Part shown: positions 17,684-26,065 of the stretch, in pieces
Position numbering within the stretch: the stretch's first letter is position 1
Layout: the number at the start of each line of letters is the position of its first letter
DNA from: Pseudomonas chlororaphis
GTDB taxonomy: Bacteria; Pseudomonadota; Gammaproteobacteria; Pseudomonadales; Pseudomonadaceae
Length of the DNA stretch: 64,000 bases
Direction of reading: 5' to 3'
NCBI RefSeq assembly: GCF_001921865.1
Contig: NZ_MSCT01000002.1
Location: forward strand, 186,001 to 250,000
Position numbers and translations under genes: made by a program
The notes under the pieces: generated by a model
Databases searched by the model: none
Told to the model about the DNA's origin: nothing
The model's input: only the letters and a program-made list of their open reading frames with translations

Positions 17684-18034
17684 GTGCACCTTTCTGAAGA
17701 AATCGGCTCTCGGCTGCAAGAGGAGCGGAAACGATGTGGTCTGACGCAACTTCAGATTGCTGAAGCTCTCGGTATCGCCAAACGGACACAGGCGAACTGG
17801 GAATCCGGAACTAGTGACGCTACGGCTTCTTACCTGAGCAGATGCGCGCGCGAGTTCGGTTTTGACGTGCCCTACATACTCACCGGCGTACGAACTACTC
17901 TGGCCGTCGATTCGTTGAACCAGGTTGAGAACCTGCTCGTCATGCAGTACAGAAGCATCACGCCAGGTGACCAAGAAGCGATCCGCCGTTTTTTGAAAGC
18001 AATGGCTGACGACGCTGTCCGGCATCGGACTTAA
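17684..18034 (+). CDS. CI-like XRE-family repressor
   Basis: A 116-residue protein with an N-terminal HTH (GLTQLQIAEALGIAKRTQAN, about 19-38) and a short helical C-terminus that lacks the LexA-type peptidase domain, as in P2 C repressors. It begins with GTG, preceded by AAGGATG. It is the only rightward gene of the switch and is expected to maintain lysogeny by binding the TGCAC palindromes in front of it. Lack of a self-cleavage domain suggests induction not by RecA-stimulated cleavage. Confidence 0.85.
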   Translation: MHLSEEIGSRLQEERKRCGLTQLQIAEALGIAKRTQANWESGTSDATASYLSRCAREFGFDVPYILTGVRTTLAVDSLNQVENLLVMQYRSITPGDQEAIRRFLKAMADDAVRHRT

Positions 18035-18135
18035 CTTGTAGCAAAGCATGTACGACATTCGTCGCTCCCTCGTTCTAAAGGCAGTTTCCGCCCCGATAAC
18101 GTCGACTCAGCAATGCACTTTATGGAGTAGTAAGC

Positions 18136-18321
18136 ATGTTGGATCGTACGAACAACGAACGCGTCTGCGTTGGAATCCTGGAATTTGAATGGCTTGGTCT
18201 GACTGAAACTGAACGTCGTCTTATCCGGCTATACCGCTTGTTGAATGAGCAGGAGCAACTTCAACTACGACGCTTGTCAGAAGTGTTAGCGATCAATCCA
18301 GAAGGATCTGTCGGGAGCTGA
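18136..18321 (+). CDS. Small hypothetical protein downstream of the repressor
   Basis: A 61-residue protein with GGAG eight nt before its ATG. The sequence is helical and charged (LTETERRLIRLYRLLNEQEQ, then LQLRRLSEVLA). It is probably co-transcribed with the repressor gene. No family recognised; a real but uncharacterised lysogenic-operon gene is the best reading. Confidence 0.5.
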   Translation: MLDRTNNERVCVGILEFEWLGLTETERRLIRLYRLLNEQEQLQLRRLSEVLAINPEGSVGS

Positions 18322-18372
18322 TATCCCTTCATGTAACCGATCGCCGACAATTCCGAGTCGGCGGTTTGCGTA

Positions 18373-18630
18373 TTACGCCACGGCCTGCGAGCCGAGCTTT
18401 TCGAACAACTCACGCTGCTGTGCCCTGGGCATATCCATCAAACGATCGAATAGCATCCTGTCGAAGGTCTGAGCTGACGGGCTGAGCGTGTGTGAAAACG
18501 TTAGATTGGCTACCCAGGTGTGCCCGCACTTGGCGTCCAGGCATTGGCAATAAAGCTTCGCGAAGTCTGTCGATAGCACCTCACGGGATGCGATTCGGCC
18601 TTTGTGCCCGCATTTACAAGTCACTCGCAT
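18373..18630 (-). CDS. Ogr/Delta-like zinc-finger late transcription activator
   Basis: An 85-residue protein with the Ogr zinc pattern: CKCGHKGR near the N-terminus and YCQCLDAKCGHTWVANLTFS about 20 residues later. Ogr proteins of P2-like phages bind upstream of late promoters and recruit RNA polymerase through its alpha subunit. The ATG at 18630 has GGAGAG just upstream; the in-frame TTG at 18642 would bury that site. Location next to the portal gene is the normal one in HP1/P2 relatives. Confidence 0.85.
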   Translation of the reverse strand: MRVTCKCGHKGRIASREVLSTDFAKLYCQCLDAKCGHTWVANLTFSHTLSPSAQTFDRMLFDRLMDMPRAQQRELFEKLGSQAVA

Positions 18631-18705
18631 GTATCTCTCCAAGTGGCGCAGTAAATTGCCATAATTATATAGAAAGATGCAGTTATTTTCTCTTTTGTGG
18701 GCGCG

Positions 18706-19740
18706 CTATTCGGTTACTTCTGCTGTCGTTGGTACTTCTCTCCAGGCGATTCGCCTGTCCGCTCGCAATGTCTCGTTGAGCTGGTCGAACAGCTGACAGA
18801 TCGGCCGGATCTCGTTGCTGGTGTAGACCCGATCGATCTTTTCAATGTCGCCGAAGCCGCCGCTGTTCTCCGGGATGATGCCGGCCAGGGCCGGGTTCAT
18901 CCGCCATGCTGCAATCACGTCGTTTCGGGTGATGTTCTTCACCTTTTCCAACTCGTCCTTGGCCTGGAAATCCCCCACAGGGATGATCTGAATGGCGTTC
19001 TCTTTGCCGTTGGGGATGTTGACGAACATCGAGCGGAAGTTGCCCACGCCCTTGCTTGCGCTGATCTGTGCGCGCAGGTTCTCTTCGTCTTCCTCGGTCA
19101 GGTCCGGGTCGTTGGTGTAGAAGATGTACCCAGCGTGCGCGCCGTTGCTGTAGTAGCGCCGGCGAAAGAGGGTCGCGGCTTCGTTGAGCAGTAGCGCCTG
19201 CATACCGCCCAGGTAGTCGGGCACGCCGTAGATGTTCTGTTCCACGTCGTAGTCCAGGACGTGCTCGATCTCGTCCTGGTCGAAGTCCTGGTACTTGTTG
19301 TCGGGCAGCAGCATCCTGAAACCACCGTCCACCTTTACCCGCATGTTGATCGCCGGCGTGTGCTGCAGCTCCAGGACCTGGCCGAAGGCATTGGGCACGC
19401 GATAGAAGTAGGCTTCGCCAAACACCATGTAGTCCAGGCTGGCCCGGCCCATGGTCTGCGTGCTGCAGCCGGCCGAGGGGATGAACTCACGCAACAGCAG
19501 GTTGCGCTTGAACTTCGGTATCGCTCCGTGGTGCGCGTTGGCGCGCAGCAGTTTGGCCAGGCCCGGCCGCGACACCGGCGGCTTGTAGATCTCGCCGTCG
19601 TCGCTGGGAAACACCCCGAGATATTCGCCGATGTTGCCGGACAACACCTGTTCCGGCTCCCCGAACGTAAACGCCCGCATGGGCTGTTGCTGTCGCACCT
19701 GTTGGGTGGCCTGGCGCTTTCTGTGTCGTGGCTTGGGCAT
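18706..19740 (-). CDS. Phage portal protein (P2 gpQ, PBSX family)
   Basis: A 344-residue portal of normal P2-like length. Typical segments are ANAHHGAIPKFKRNLLLREF, SLDYMVFGEAYFYRVPNAFG, PDYLGGMQALLLNEAATLFR and WRMNPALAGIIPENSGGFGD. Portals form the dodecameric ring through which DNA is packaged and to which the tail is joined. It is transcribed leftward behind the terminase gene, whose reading frame runs 254 nt into it. Confidence 0.93.
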   Translation of the reverse strand: MPKPRHRKRQATQQVRQQQPMRAFTFGEPEQVLSGNIGEYLGVFPSDDGEIYKPPVSRPGLAKLLRANAHHGAIPKFKRNLLLREFIPSAGCSTQTMGRASLDYMVFGEAYFYRVPNAFGQVLELQHTPAINMRVKVDGGFRMLLPDNKYQDFDQDEIEHVLDYDVEQNIYGVPDYLGGMQALLLNEAATLFRRRYYSNGAHAGYIFYTNDPDLTEEDEENLRAQISASKGVGNFRSMFVNIPNGKENAIQIIPVGDFQAKDELEKVKNITRNDVIAAWRMNPALAGIIPENSGGFGDIEKIDRVYTSNEIRPICQLFDQLNETLRADRRIAWREVPTTAEVTE

Positions 19741-21550
19741 TGGTTCCGCTCGTGAGGTAGCGGCTACGGCGCCGCTTGTTCGTGTTCAAGGGTTCGTGGG
19801 CCAGGGCATGCATGATTGCCCAGGCGATATCGGCGTGGCCTGTGGCGTCGGTACGCGATGCGCTGTAGGTGACTTGGCCGCTGCCGGTCGTGCCGCGCTT
19901 GATCGTGAGGAAGGCCTGGGCGATGTCGGTCCAGCCGGCGTCCCACTCGATGCGGCTGCCCTGGATGGTGTCCTGGGCTTTGAGCACCAAGGTGTTCTTG
20001 GTTTCCAGGCTGTAATGGATCGAGGTCGCACGCGGGTAGAAGTCGCGCACCAGGTCGAACACGCCATAGCCAATACCGGTGGTGTCGATACCAATGTGCT
20101 GGACGTTGAAACGCTCTGTGAGCGTCTTGACCTGCTCGGCCTGGTACTTGAACGACTGCCCCCGCCAACTGTGCTTCTCCAGGATCCGGAACTTGGCCCC
20201 AGGTTCGAGCGGCGGTGCGATGACCACACAGGTGGCATCGTCGCGGGTGCGGCTTGGGTCGTAGCCGATCCACACGGGGCTGTTGCCGAAAGGTCGATCC
20301 AGCTCGGGTTTGTAGTCCTCCCACAACGTCAGGTCGGAGTAGCAGCGCTCCAGGTCTTTCAGCCCGAACGCGCTCTGTGTGCTGTCGATGAATTTACACA
20401 TGAACAGCTGATCAAAACGGTCCTCGTCGTTCTCCAGACGTAGCCGCTCAATATTGAACAGATTGCAGCCGCCGGCCTGGGCGTCCAGGACCGTGATGAT
20501 CTTGCGCCACTGCCCATCAGGGCACAGGGCGCCCTTGTGAGTCTCCGCCTCGCTGGGCCAGGTGCCGCCAGCTTTCTTGCCGCGCTTGCTGTTGCGGAAC
20601 TCCTCACCAGTCCAGAAGGGGTAGGCCTCATGAGTAACAGCGCTCGGCGTGGAGAAGTAGGTTTGCCGCCACTTTTCATGTGCAGCCATACCGCTGGCCA
20701 CGCCCTGGATCTTGTCGAAACGGGGGATCCAGAAATATTCGTCAACGTACAGGTGCCCGTGGTAGCTCTGCGCCGTGGAGGCGTTGGTGGACAGAAAGCG
20801 CAGTTCTGCCCAGGGCTTGCCGTCTTTACTCAAGACGATAGGGTTGCCGGTCAGCTCGATGTCGAACCATTTGCTGGCGAAGCTGATGATGTAGCTGCGG
20901 AACACTTCCGATTGTGCCCGGCTCGCTGACAGAAAAAGCTGGTTGTCCCCCGTCAACACCGCATCCATGAAAGCTTCGGCTGCGAAGTAGTAGGTCAGCC
21001 CAACCTGACGACTTTTTAAGATGTTGCGGATCCGTGCCGTCAGCGGGTTCTGTTTCGCGGCCAGCAGCTCCTGCTGGTAGCCGAACATGGTCGAGGTAAA
21101 TTTCTCTAAGAAATCCACTTCGGTCAGGCGGGATATGTCGTTCTTGGCCTTCTTCTCACGCTTCTTGCCGCCGCCATCGCCCCGGCCGGAACGTTCGCTA
21201 CGCGAGCCTTGGCGGCGTTCCTGGGGCTCGGCCGCGGATTCGCCGATCGCCGCCGGTGTCGGCTTGGCTGCTTGCTTCAACAGCCGTTCGCGAACGGTGG
21301 TCAGCCGGTCCAGCTCGTTGAGCTCGTCCTTGGTCAGTACCGTGGTTTTGTCCAGGAGCAGGGTGATTCGCCGCCCTACGGCGGTCAGCGGCTCTTCATC
21401 CGACAGCATGTCTTCCCAGCCGCCTTGCCGGATCCAGTAGTAGACGATCCGGATGTTCGGCAGGTTGAGCTGCGCCTGAATTTCCTTGGCCTTACAGCGG
21501 CGCAGAAACAGGCGTTTGGCGGCTTCTTTAACTTCGGTCGAGTAGTACAT
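19487..21550 (-). CDS. Terminase large (ATPase) subunit, P2 gpP type, with unusual C-terminal extension
   Basis: A 687-residue frame. The N-terminus has an HTH-like segment (KAKEIQAQLNLPNIRIVYYW); the ATPase shows the terminase P-loop variant LKSRQVGLTYYFAAEAF and Walker B GHLYVDEYFWI; the nuclease-like part has GYDPSRTRDDATCVV. P2-like terminases are about 590-600 aa. Here residue ~603 coincides with the portal start, and the last ~84 residues (Arg/Gly/Ala-rich) are read out of frame through the portal gene. A lost stop or small indel near 19740-19790 is likely, although the catalytic parts look complete. Confidence 0.88.
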   Translation of the reverse strand: MYYSTEVKEAAKRLFLRRCKAKEIQAQLNLPNIRIVYYWIRQGGWEDMLSDEEPLTAVGRRITLLLDKTTVLTKDELNELDRLTTVRERLLKQAAKPTPAAIGESAAEPQERRQGSRSERSGRGDGGGKKREKKAKNDISRLTEVDFLEKFTSTMFGYQQELLAAKQNPLTARIRNILKSRQVGLTYYFAAEAFMDAVLTGDNQLFLSASRAQSEVFRSYIISFASKWFDIELTGNPIVLSKDGKPWAELRFLSTNASTAQSYHGHLYVDEYFWIPRFDKIQGVASGMAAHEKWRQTYFSTPSAVTHEAYPFWTGEEFRNSKRGKKAGGTWPSEAETHKGALCPDGQWRKIITVLDAQAGGCNLFNIERLRLENDEDRFDQLFMCKFIDSTQSAFGLKDLERCYSDLTLWEDYKPELDRPFGNSPVWIGYDPSRTRDDATCVVIAPPLEPGAKFRILEKHSWRGQSFKYQAEQVKTLTERFNVQHIGIDTTGIGYGVFDLVRDFYPRATSIHYSLETKNTLVLKAQDTIQGSRIEWDAGWTDIAQAFLTIKRGTTGSGQVTYSASRTDATGHADIAWAIMHALAHEPLNTNKRRRSRYLTSGTNAQATTQKAPGHPTGATATAHAGVYVRGAGTGVVRQHRRISRGVSQRRRRDLQAAGVAAGPGQTAARQRAPRSDTEVQAQPAVA

Positions 21551-21637
21551 GGGCCGCAGTCTATGCGGCGAAAACGTAGGAAACGCGGGGTTAAATTCCG
21601 CGATCCACCTATATCTAGAATCTAGGAGGAACGCGCA

Positions 21638-21713
21638 ATGGAACCGTTTGTTTGGACCCGAACGGCTCCCTATCGTGGCGGCTCATTCAACCGATTGAGC
21701 GCAGTTACCCCCT
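21638..21713 (+). promoter_or_regulatory. Leader with strong ribosome site ahead of the scaffold gene
   Basis: AGGAGG lies about 9 nt before an ATG at 21638. That frame is out of register with the scaffold gene and after 21714 is only a shadow of it. The scaffold ATG has no good ribosome site of its own, so this leader may deliver ribosomes by coupling. The rightward late promoter must lie between 21551 and 21637. Confidence 0.35.
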
Positions 21714-22634
21714 ATGCCCCGTTCCCTTGTTTCGTTCTGGAAACGTGTCGCCACCAGCGGCATGACCGCCGATGGTCGCGAGATTCTGGCCCAGGACCTG
21801 CGCGATATTGCCGAGACCTACAAACCTGGTTTTTACACCGCAGTTATCTGGTGCGACCACGAACGCTGGCCTGGCTCTCATGGCACGGTCTACGCCGTGC
21901 GTCTGGTCGAGGAAGGCGCCGACCTGCAGCCTGGCGAAGTGGCCCTGGAAGCCCAACTGAAACCCAACGACCAGTTGCTGTACCTGAATGACCGCGGCCA
22001 GAAGCTGTTCACCAGCATCGAAATCACCCCGAACTTCCGGGGCACGGGCAAAGCGTACTTGACCGGCCTGGGCGTCACCGACGAACCCGCCAGCGTCGGC
22101 ACCCAGGAACTGTACTTCTCGAAGCGCTCCAACAAGACCTCCTTTTACGCCGCATCGGTAGCCATCGGCTCGTTCCGTGATGACCAGCCCCAGGGCGAAA
22201 TCGGCCGGCTCGCCGCCATGTTCACCAGCTTGTTCAAGCGCTTCGGCCTCGTAGAAGCCCCCGCCACCGACACCCCCACCACCCCAGAGAGCAAACCCCC
22301 AATGGATGAAGCTACCGCAACGGCTTTAAAAGCCCTGCTGGCCCAGCTGCTGGTCGTCGCTGCCGGCATTCAGGCCGTGATCGAGCCCGCCGCCGAAGAT
22401 GCACCAGAACCCGACCAGGCCCCGATCGATGACGTGAGCGCCGCCGTAGACGAGATCGTCACCACGGCCGAAGAAGAGCGCGAGTTCCGTCGCAAGGGCG
22501 GTTCCAACGCTGCAGTGCTGTCTGCGTTGTCGAGCCTGCAGAAGCAATTCTCCGTGCTGCAGAACACCGCCACCGGCCGCCAACTGCCACGCAACGCCGG
22601 CCCTGTAACCACCACCAAAAAGCGGGTGCTCTGA
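21714..22634 (+). CDS. Capsid scaffolding protein (P2 gpO, GPO family)
   Basis: A 306-residue protein starting MPRSLVSFWKRVATSGMTAD, the conserved GPO opening. GPO proteins combine an N-terminal serine protease, responsible for procapsid maturation, with a C-terminal scaffolding region; here DHERWPGSHGTVYAV and LTGLGVTDEPASVGTQELYF are typical. The C-terminus is helical with many Glu and Ala, ending in a basic tail (TTTKKRVL). It is first in the rightward head operon and ends 1 nt before the capsid gene. Confidence 0.9.
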   Translation: MPRSLVSFWKRVATSGMTADGREILAQDLRDIAETYKPGFYTAVIWCDHERWPGSHGTVYAVRLVEEGADLQPGEVALEAQLKPNDQLLYLNDRGQKLFTSIEITPNFRGTGKAYLTGLGVTDEPASVGTQELYFSKRSNKTSFYAASVAIGSFRDDQPQGEIGRLAAMFTSLFKRFGLVEAPATDTPTTPESKPPMDEATATALKALLAQLLVVAAGIQAVIEPAAEDAPEPDQAPIDDVSAAVDEIVTTAEEEREFRRKGGSNAAVLSALSSLQKQFSVLQNTATGRQLPRNAGPVTTTKKRVL

Positions 22635-22635
22635 C

Positions 22636-23658
22636 ATGGCCCAGCCACTAAGCGCCCGGGGCGCCAAACAGTACGCCGAGCTGCAGGAAGCAATCGCCGA
22701 AGCATATGGCATCGACAACTCGACCCGCATGTTCAGTGTGGAGCCGACTATCGCCCAGGAACTGAACGACGCGATTACCGCCAAGGCCGACTTCCTGGAG
22801 CGTATCAACGTCGTCCCTGTCAGCGAGATCAAGGGTGAGAAGGTCTTCATTGGCGTGAACGGCCCGGTTACTGGCCGTACCAACACCAAGACCACCGATC
22901 GCGAAGCAAAGGACGCGTCGGCGTTGGACAACACCACCTACGAGCTGGCTGATACTCAGTCGGACGTGGGCCTGCCGTACGCCAAAATTGACGCCTGGGC
23001 GAAGTTTCCAGACTTCAAAGAGCGCTATTCCGCTGCCGTGCAAAAGCGCATTGCGCAGGATCGGATCGTTATCGGCTTCCACGGCAAGCAAGTGGCTGTG
23101 CAGACCGACCTTGCAGCGAATCCCAAGCTGCAGGACGTGAACAAAGGTTGGCTGCAGCAACTCCGCGAGCAGGCCCCGCAGCAGGTGCTCAAGGAAGGCG
23201 TGAAGGATTCCGGCAAGGTCAAGTTGGGCGCCGGCGGCGACTACGCCAACCTCGATGCCCTGGTACACGACACCAAGCAGATGGTGGACGAGATCCTGCG
23301 CGAAGACGGCGACCTGGTCGCGATCATCGGCACCGACTTGCTCGCCTCTGACAAGGCCAAGCTGTACACGAAGCAAGGCGATACACCGACCGAAAAGGAG
23401 CGCATCGAAAACGCCCAGGTCATTGCCACCTACGGCGGTCTGCCGGCGTTCAGCGTGCCGAACTTCCCGGTCAACGCGGTGCTGGTTACCAGTTGGGACA
23501 ACCTTTCGATTTACTACCAGGACACCAGCTGGCGTAAGCAGACGATCGAGAACCCGAAACGCTCCCGCGTCGAGGACTACAACAGCCGCAACGAAGGCTA
23601 CGTGATCGAGCAGCTGGAAAAGATCGCGCTGACCGAGAACGTGGAGCTGGTGGCATGA
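22636..23658 (+). CDS. Major capsid protein, P2 family (gpN)
   Basis: A 340-residue protein matching the P2 family by YGIDNSTRMFSVEPTIAQEL, FLERINVVPVSEIKGEKVFI, a conserved central DGDLVAIIGTDLLASDKAKL, and SVPNFPVNAVLVTSWDNLSI. It is expected to be trimmed at its N-terminus by the GPO protease and to form the HK97-fold shell. It overlaps the terminase endonuclease gene by 4 nt. Confidence 0.95.
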   Translation: MAQPLSARGAKQYAELQEAIAEAYGIDNSTRMFSVEPTIAQELNDAITAKADFLERINVVPVSEIKGEKVFIGVNGPVTGRTNTKTTDREAKDASALDNTTYELADTQSDVGLPYAKIDAWAKFPDFKERYSAAVQKRIAQDRIVIGFHGKQVAVQTDLAANPKLQDVNKGWLQQLREQAPQQVLKEGVKDSGKVKLGAGGDYANLDALVHDTKQMVDEILREDGDLVAIIGTDLLASDKAKLYTKQGDTPTEKERIENAQVIATYGGLPAFSVPNFPVNAVLVTSWDNLSIYYQDTSWRKQTIENPKRSRVEDYNSRNEGYVIEQLEKIALTENVELVA

Positions 23659-24374
23659 GCCTGGCCTTGGCGCACAAGCGCCGCACCTTGGCCCTGGGCA
23701 CCGCTGCAGTAGCCGCTGCTGCTGCAGCACCGGCGGCGTACTCGCCGGCGGAAGCCCTGAGCAGCCCGGCAAATGCCCGTAAGCATTTGCTGCTGCAGGA
23801 AGCCGCCCTGGACCAGGACCTGGAGCACCTGAGCGCGCTCAAGAACCTGGCCAGCAAACAGGCACTCAAGCGCGACGAGCTGCTGCCCAAGTACCAGGAC
23901 TTTATCCAGCGCTACATCGAGTCGGGCCTGGTGATGCCGAACCGCGTCCTGGTGCAGGTAATGGTCTGGCTGTTCGACACCGAGCAGTTCGTGGACGGCC
24001 TGGAACTGGCGGACTTCGCCATGGCGCAGGGTCAGGAAATGCCGGAGCGCTTCAAGCGCGATATCCCGACGTTTGTTGCTGACGCCGTGATCGAGTGGGC
24101 CCTGGCCGAGTACAACGCCCAGCGCAGCCCGGAACCGTACCTGTCCGACCTGTTACCCCGCGTCGATGGCGAATGGAAGGAGCTGCCCGAGCAGATCCCG
24201 GCCAAGTACCACAAGTTGATTGGCATCCGCGCCCAGGAGGCCGAGCAGTGGGAAACCGCTATCCAGCACTTTGAGCGTGCCACTGAGCTGTATTCCAAGG
24301 TTGGCGTGGATACCCGCCTTGAACGCTGCCGCAAGGCGCTGAAAAAACAACAGGCCACCCAGGCCTCCGAATAA
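23655..24374 (+). CDS. Terminase small (endonuclease) subunit, P2 gpM type
   Basis: A 239-residue protein. Segments such as LKRDELLPKYQDFIQRYIES, LVQVMVWLFDTEQFVDGLEL and LPEQIPAKYHKLIGIRAQEA are characteristic of gpM. The N-terminus is Ala-rich. Together with the gpP-type ATPase it cuts concatemers or circles at cos. It begins within the capsid gene end (ATGA). The C-terminal part has TPR-like helices (WETAIQHFERATELYSKVG). Confidence 0.92.
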   Translation: MSLALAHKRRTLALGTAAVAAAAAAPAAYSPAEALSSPANARKHLLLQEAALDQDLEHLSALKNLASKQALKRDELLPKYQDFIQRYIESGLVMPNRVLVQVMVWLFDTEQFVDGLELADFAMAQGQEMPERFKRDIPTFVADAVIEWALAEYNAQRSPEPYLSDLLPRVDGEWKELPEQIPAKYHKLIGIRAQEAEQWETAIQHFERATELYSKVGVDTRLERCRKALKKQQATQASE

Positions 24375-24470
24375 CCGACTACCCCCCCAGCGGGGAACTG
24401 TGGACGTATGCCGACCATTTATGGCCCGACCTGCGAGAAACAGTCTCCCCGCCCTTTTCGAGTGGCCAGC

Positions 24471-24932
24471 ATGAGTTTTTCAGGCAGAACCAACACCGTG
24501 GTGGACCAGACCATCGAGAATAACGGCTTCTGGCCGGACCTCTCGCTGGCAGAGTTCCAGAAGGCTTACCGCCTGCCCGGCGAGCTTCTGACTGAATTGC
24601 TGGTCACTCACCTGAACATGGCCATGTACGCCGTGAACGGCGACCTGCAGCGCCTGATGGCCAACTGGCAATCCCTGGGCGTCACCAACGTGGCCACCGC
24701 TGACCCGCTCTTACTGCCCGAGCGTTCGCACCAGGTGAACCTGTACAAGCGCGCGGTGTACTGCAGGGCAAAGGGCACCGTCCTGACTGACTTCGCCACA
24801 GTCACCCGCCGCGAGGTTGCGGAAAACACCGGCAAGGAAGCCCCTGAGCGCGCCGAGCAGTTCCTGGAGTTCAGCCAGCAGGCCGTCCGCGCCCTACAGG
24901 GCCGCAGTCGCATCACGGCGGCCCTGCTGTGA
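24471..24932 (+). CDS. Head completion/stabilization protein (P2 gpL)
   Basis: A 153-residue protein from the ATG at 24471 (MSFSGRTNTVVDQTIENNGF). WPDLSLAEFQKAYRLPGELL is the family hallmark. An in-frame ATG at 24408 would add 21 residues without family resemblance. gpL-type proteins plug and stabilise DNA-filled heads before tail joining. It overlaps the next gene by 4 nt (GTGA). Confidence 0.88.
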   Translation: MSFSGRTNTVVDQTIENNGFWPDLSLAEFQKAYRLPGELLTELLVTHLNMAMYAVNGDLQRLMANWQSLGVTNVATADPLLLPERSHQVNLYKRAVYCRAKGTVLTDFATVTRREVAENTGKEAPERAEQFLEFSQQAVRALQGRSRITAALL

Positions 24933-25384
24933 TCCAGTTAAAGAACCTGAGCGCCTTCCTGAAAGACCGCCTGCAGCTGATGCCCGACCAGTTCGACAGT
25001 TGGAGCGAACAGGTGGACCTTGACCTGGTATGGCGTGAAAGCGAGCGCGGCCTGCACATGAGCAACATGCGCTATCGCGCCGTGTTCAGCCTGGAGCGCT
25101 TCAACGGCTCGCCGCCGCGCCTGATGGCCCTAGTAGGCAGCTGGCTGGAAACCCACGACCCCGACCGCGACCAGCACGGCCTGCCGGCCCCGGCTTTCAG
25201 CATCGAGCCGCTGGACCTGGATAACGACCTGTTCGACGTGGACCTGGTCCTGGAGTTCGTCGAGCCCCAATACCTGGCCGAGGATCCGGACGGCGAGATC
25301 GAGGCGTTCGGCAAGACCTGGTCGCTGATCCCGTTCGACCTGTGGATTGCCGAGGAAGGCGAGGTGGTCAGCCGTGACGCGTAG
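24929..25384 (+). CDS. Tail completion protein (P2 gpR type)
   Basis: A 151-residue protein beginning with GTG (MIQLKNLSAFLKDRLQLMPD). The middle contains NMRYRAVFSLERFNGSPPRL and VGSWLETHDPDRDQHGLPAP, typical for gpR proteins that cap the tail at the head-proximal end. It overlaps both the head completion gene and the following gene, reflecting tight coupling in the late operon. Confidence 0.85.
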   Translation: MIQLKNLSAFLKDRLQLMPDQFDSWSEQVDLDLVWRESERGLHMSNMRYRAVFSLERFNGSPPRLMALVGSWLETHDPDRDQHGLPAPAFSIEPLDLDNDLFDVDLVLEFVEPQYLAEDPDGEIEAFGKTWSLIPFDLWIAEEGEVVSRDA

Positions 25385-26054
25385 CGCGATCGGCCTCGAC
25401 GCCCGGGGCCTGCTCGGCGTTCGCGAGCAACTGGCGTTGCTCAGTCTGCCGCCGCAACTGCGCCGACGGCTGCTCAACAACGTGTCCAAGCGCGTGCGCA
25501 CCATGAGCCGCAAGCGTATCCGCGAGCAGAGGAACCTCGACGGCTCGCCCTTTGCCCCTCGCAAAAGCACCGGCAAGGGCAAGAAAAAGATGGAAGCCGG
25601 ACTGGGCAAGCTGCTGCAGGTCACCAGCGTGTCACCCGATCAAGCCGTCTTGGGCTGGCGTAACGGGCTGACCAGCTGGGTGGCTGCCCAGCAATACAAC
25701 GGGGCCAGCGAGCGCCGCACGGCCGCGCAGATGCGCCGCTGGAACAAGACGCCGCCCGGCCTGGCTTCCACCGAAAAGCAGGCAAAACGCCTGCGCCGGT
25801 TGGGCTTTCGCACCCGCCAGGCGGGGAAAAAGCGCCTCACCAGGCCATCCGTGGCGTGGATTCAAGAGCACGTCAACTACGCCCAGGCCGGCTTGCTGAT
25901 TCGCATCCTGGGCGAGCAACAGGCCGAGTCCGCCGGCGCGCAGAGCTGGGAAATCACCCTGCCCAAACGCCAGTTTCTCGGGGTCAGCACCGACCGAGAC
26001 ACCAGCCTGCTGGTGAACCAGGTACTGCAACAAATCCTCAACTCACCCCGCTAA
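25374..26054 (+). CDS. Phage virion morphogenesis protein (P2 gpS type)
   Basis: A 226-residue protein starting at a GTG inside the previous gene (VTRSAIGLDARGLLGVREQL) with GAGG upstream. The signature RLLNNVSKRVRTMSRKRIRE and DGSPFAPRKSTGKGKKKME identifies the gpS family, which works in tail completion. The protein is strongly basic. An ATG at 25347 also fits the frame but would overlap more of gpR. Confidence 0.85.
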   Translation: MTRSAIGLDARGLLGVREQLALLSLPPQLRRRLLNNVSKRVRTMSRKRIREQRNLDGSPFAPRKSTGKGKKKMEAGLGKLLQVTSVSPDQAVLGWRNGLTSWVAAQQYNGASERRTAAQMRRWNKTPPGLASTEKQAKRLRRLGFRTRQAGKKRLTRPSVAWIQEHVNYAQAGLLIRILGEQQAESAGAQSWEITLPKRQFLGVSTDRDTSLLVNQVLQQILNSPR

Positions 26055-26065
26055 CGAGGCACCAC

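Noticed and set aside
21638..21991. A 117-codon frame with a strong ribosome site before the scaffold gene
   Set aside because: After 21714 it is only an out-of-frame reading of the well-conserved scaffold gene; retained as a possible leader, not as a protein gene.
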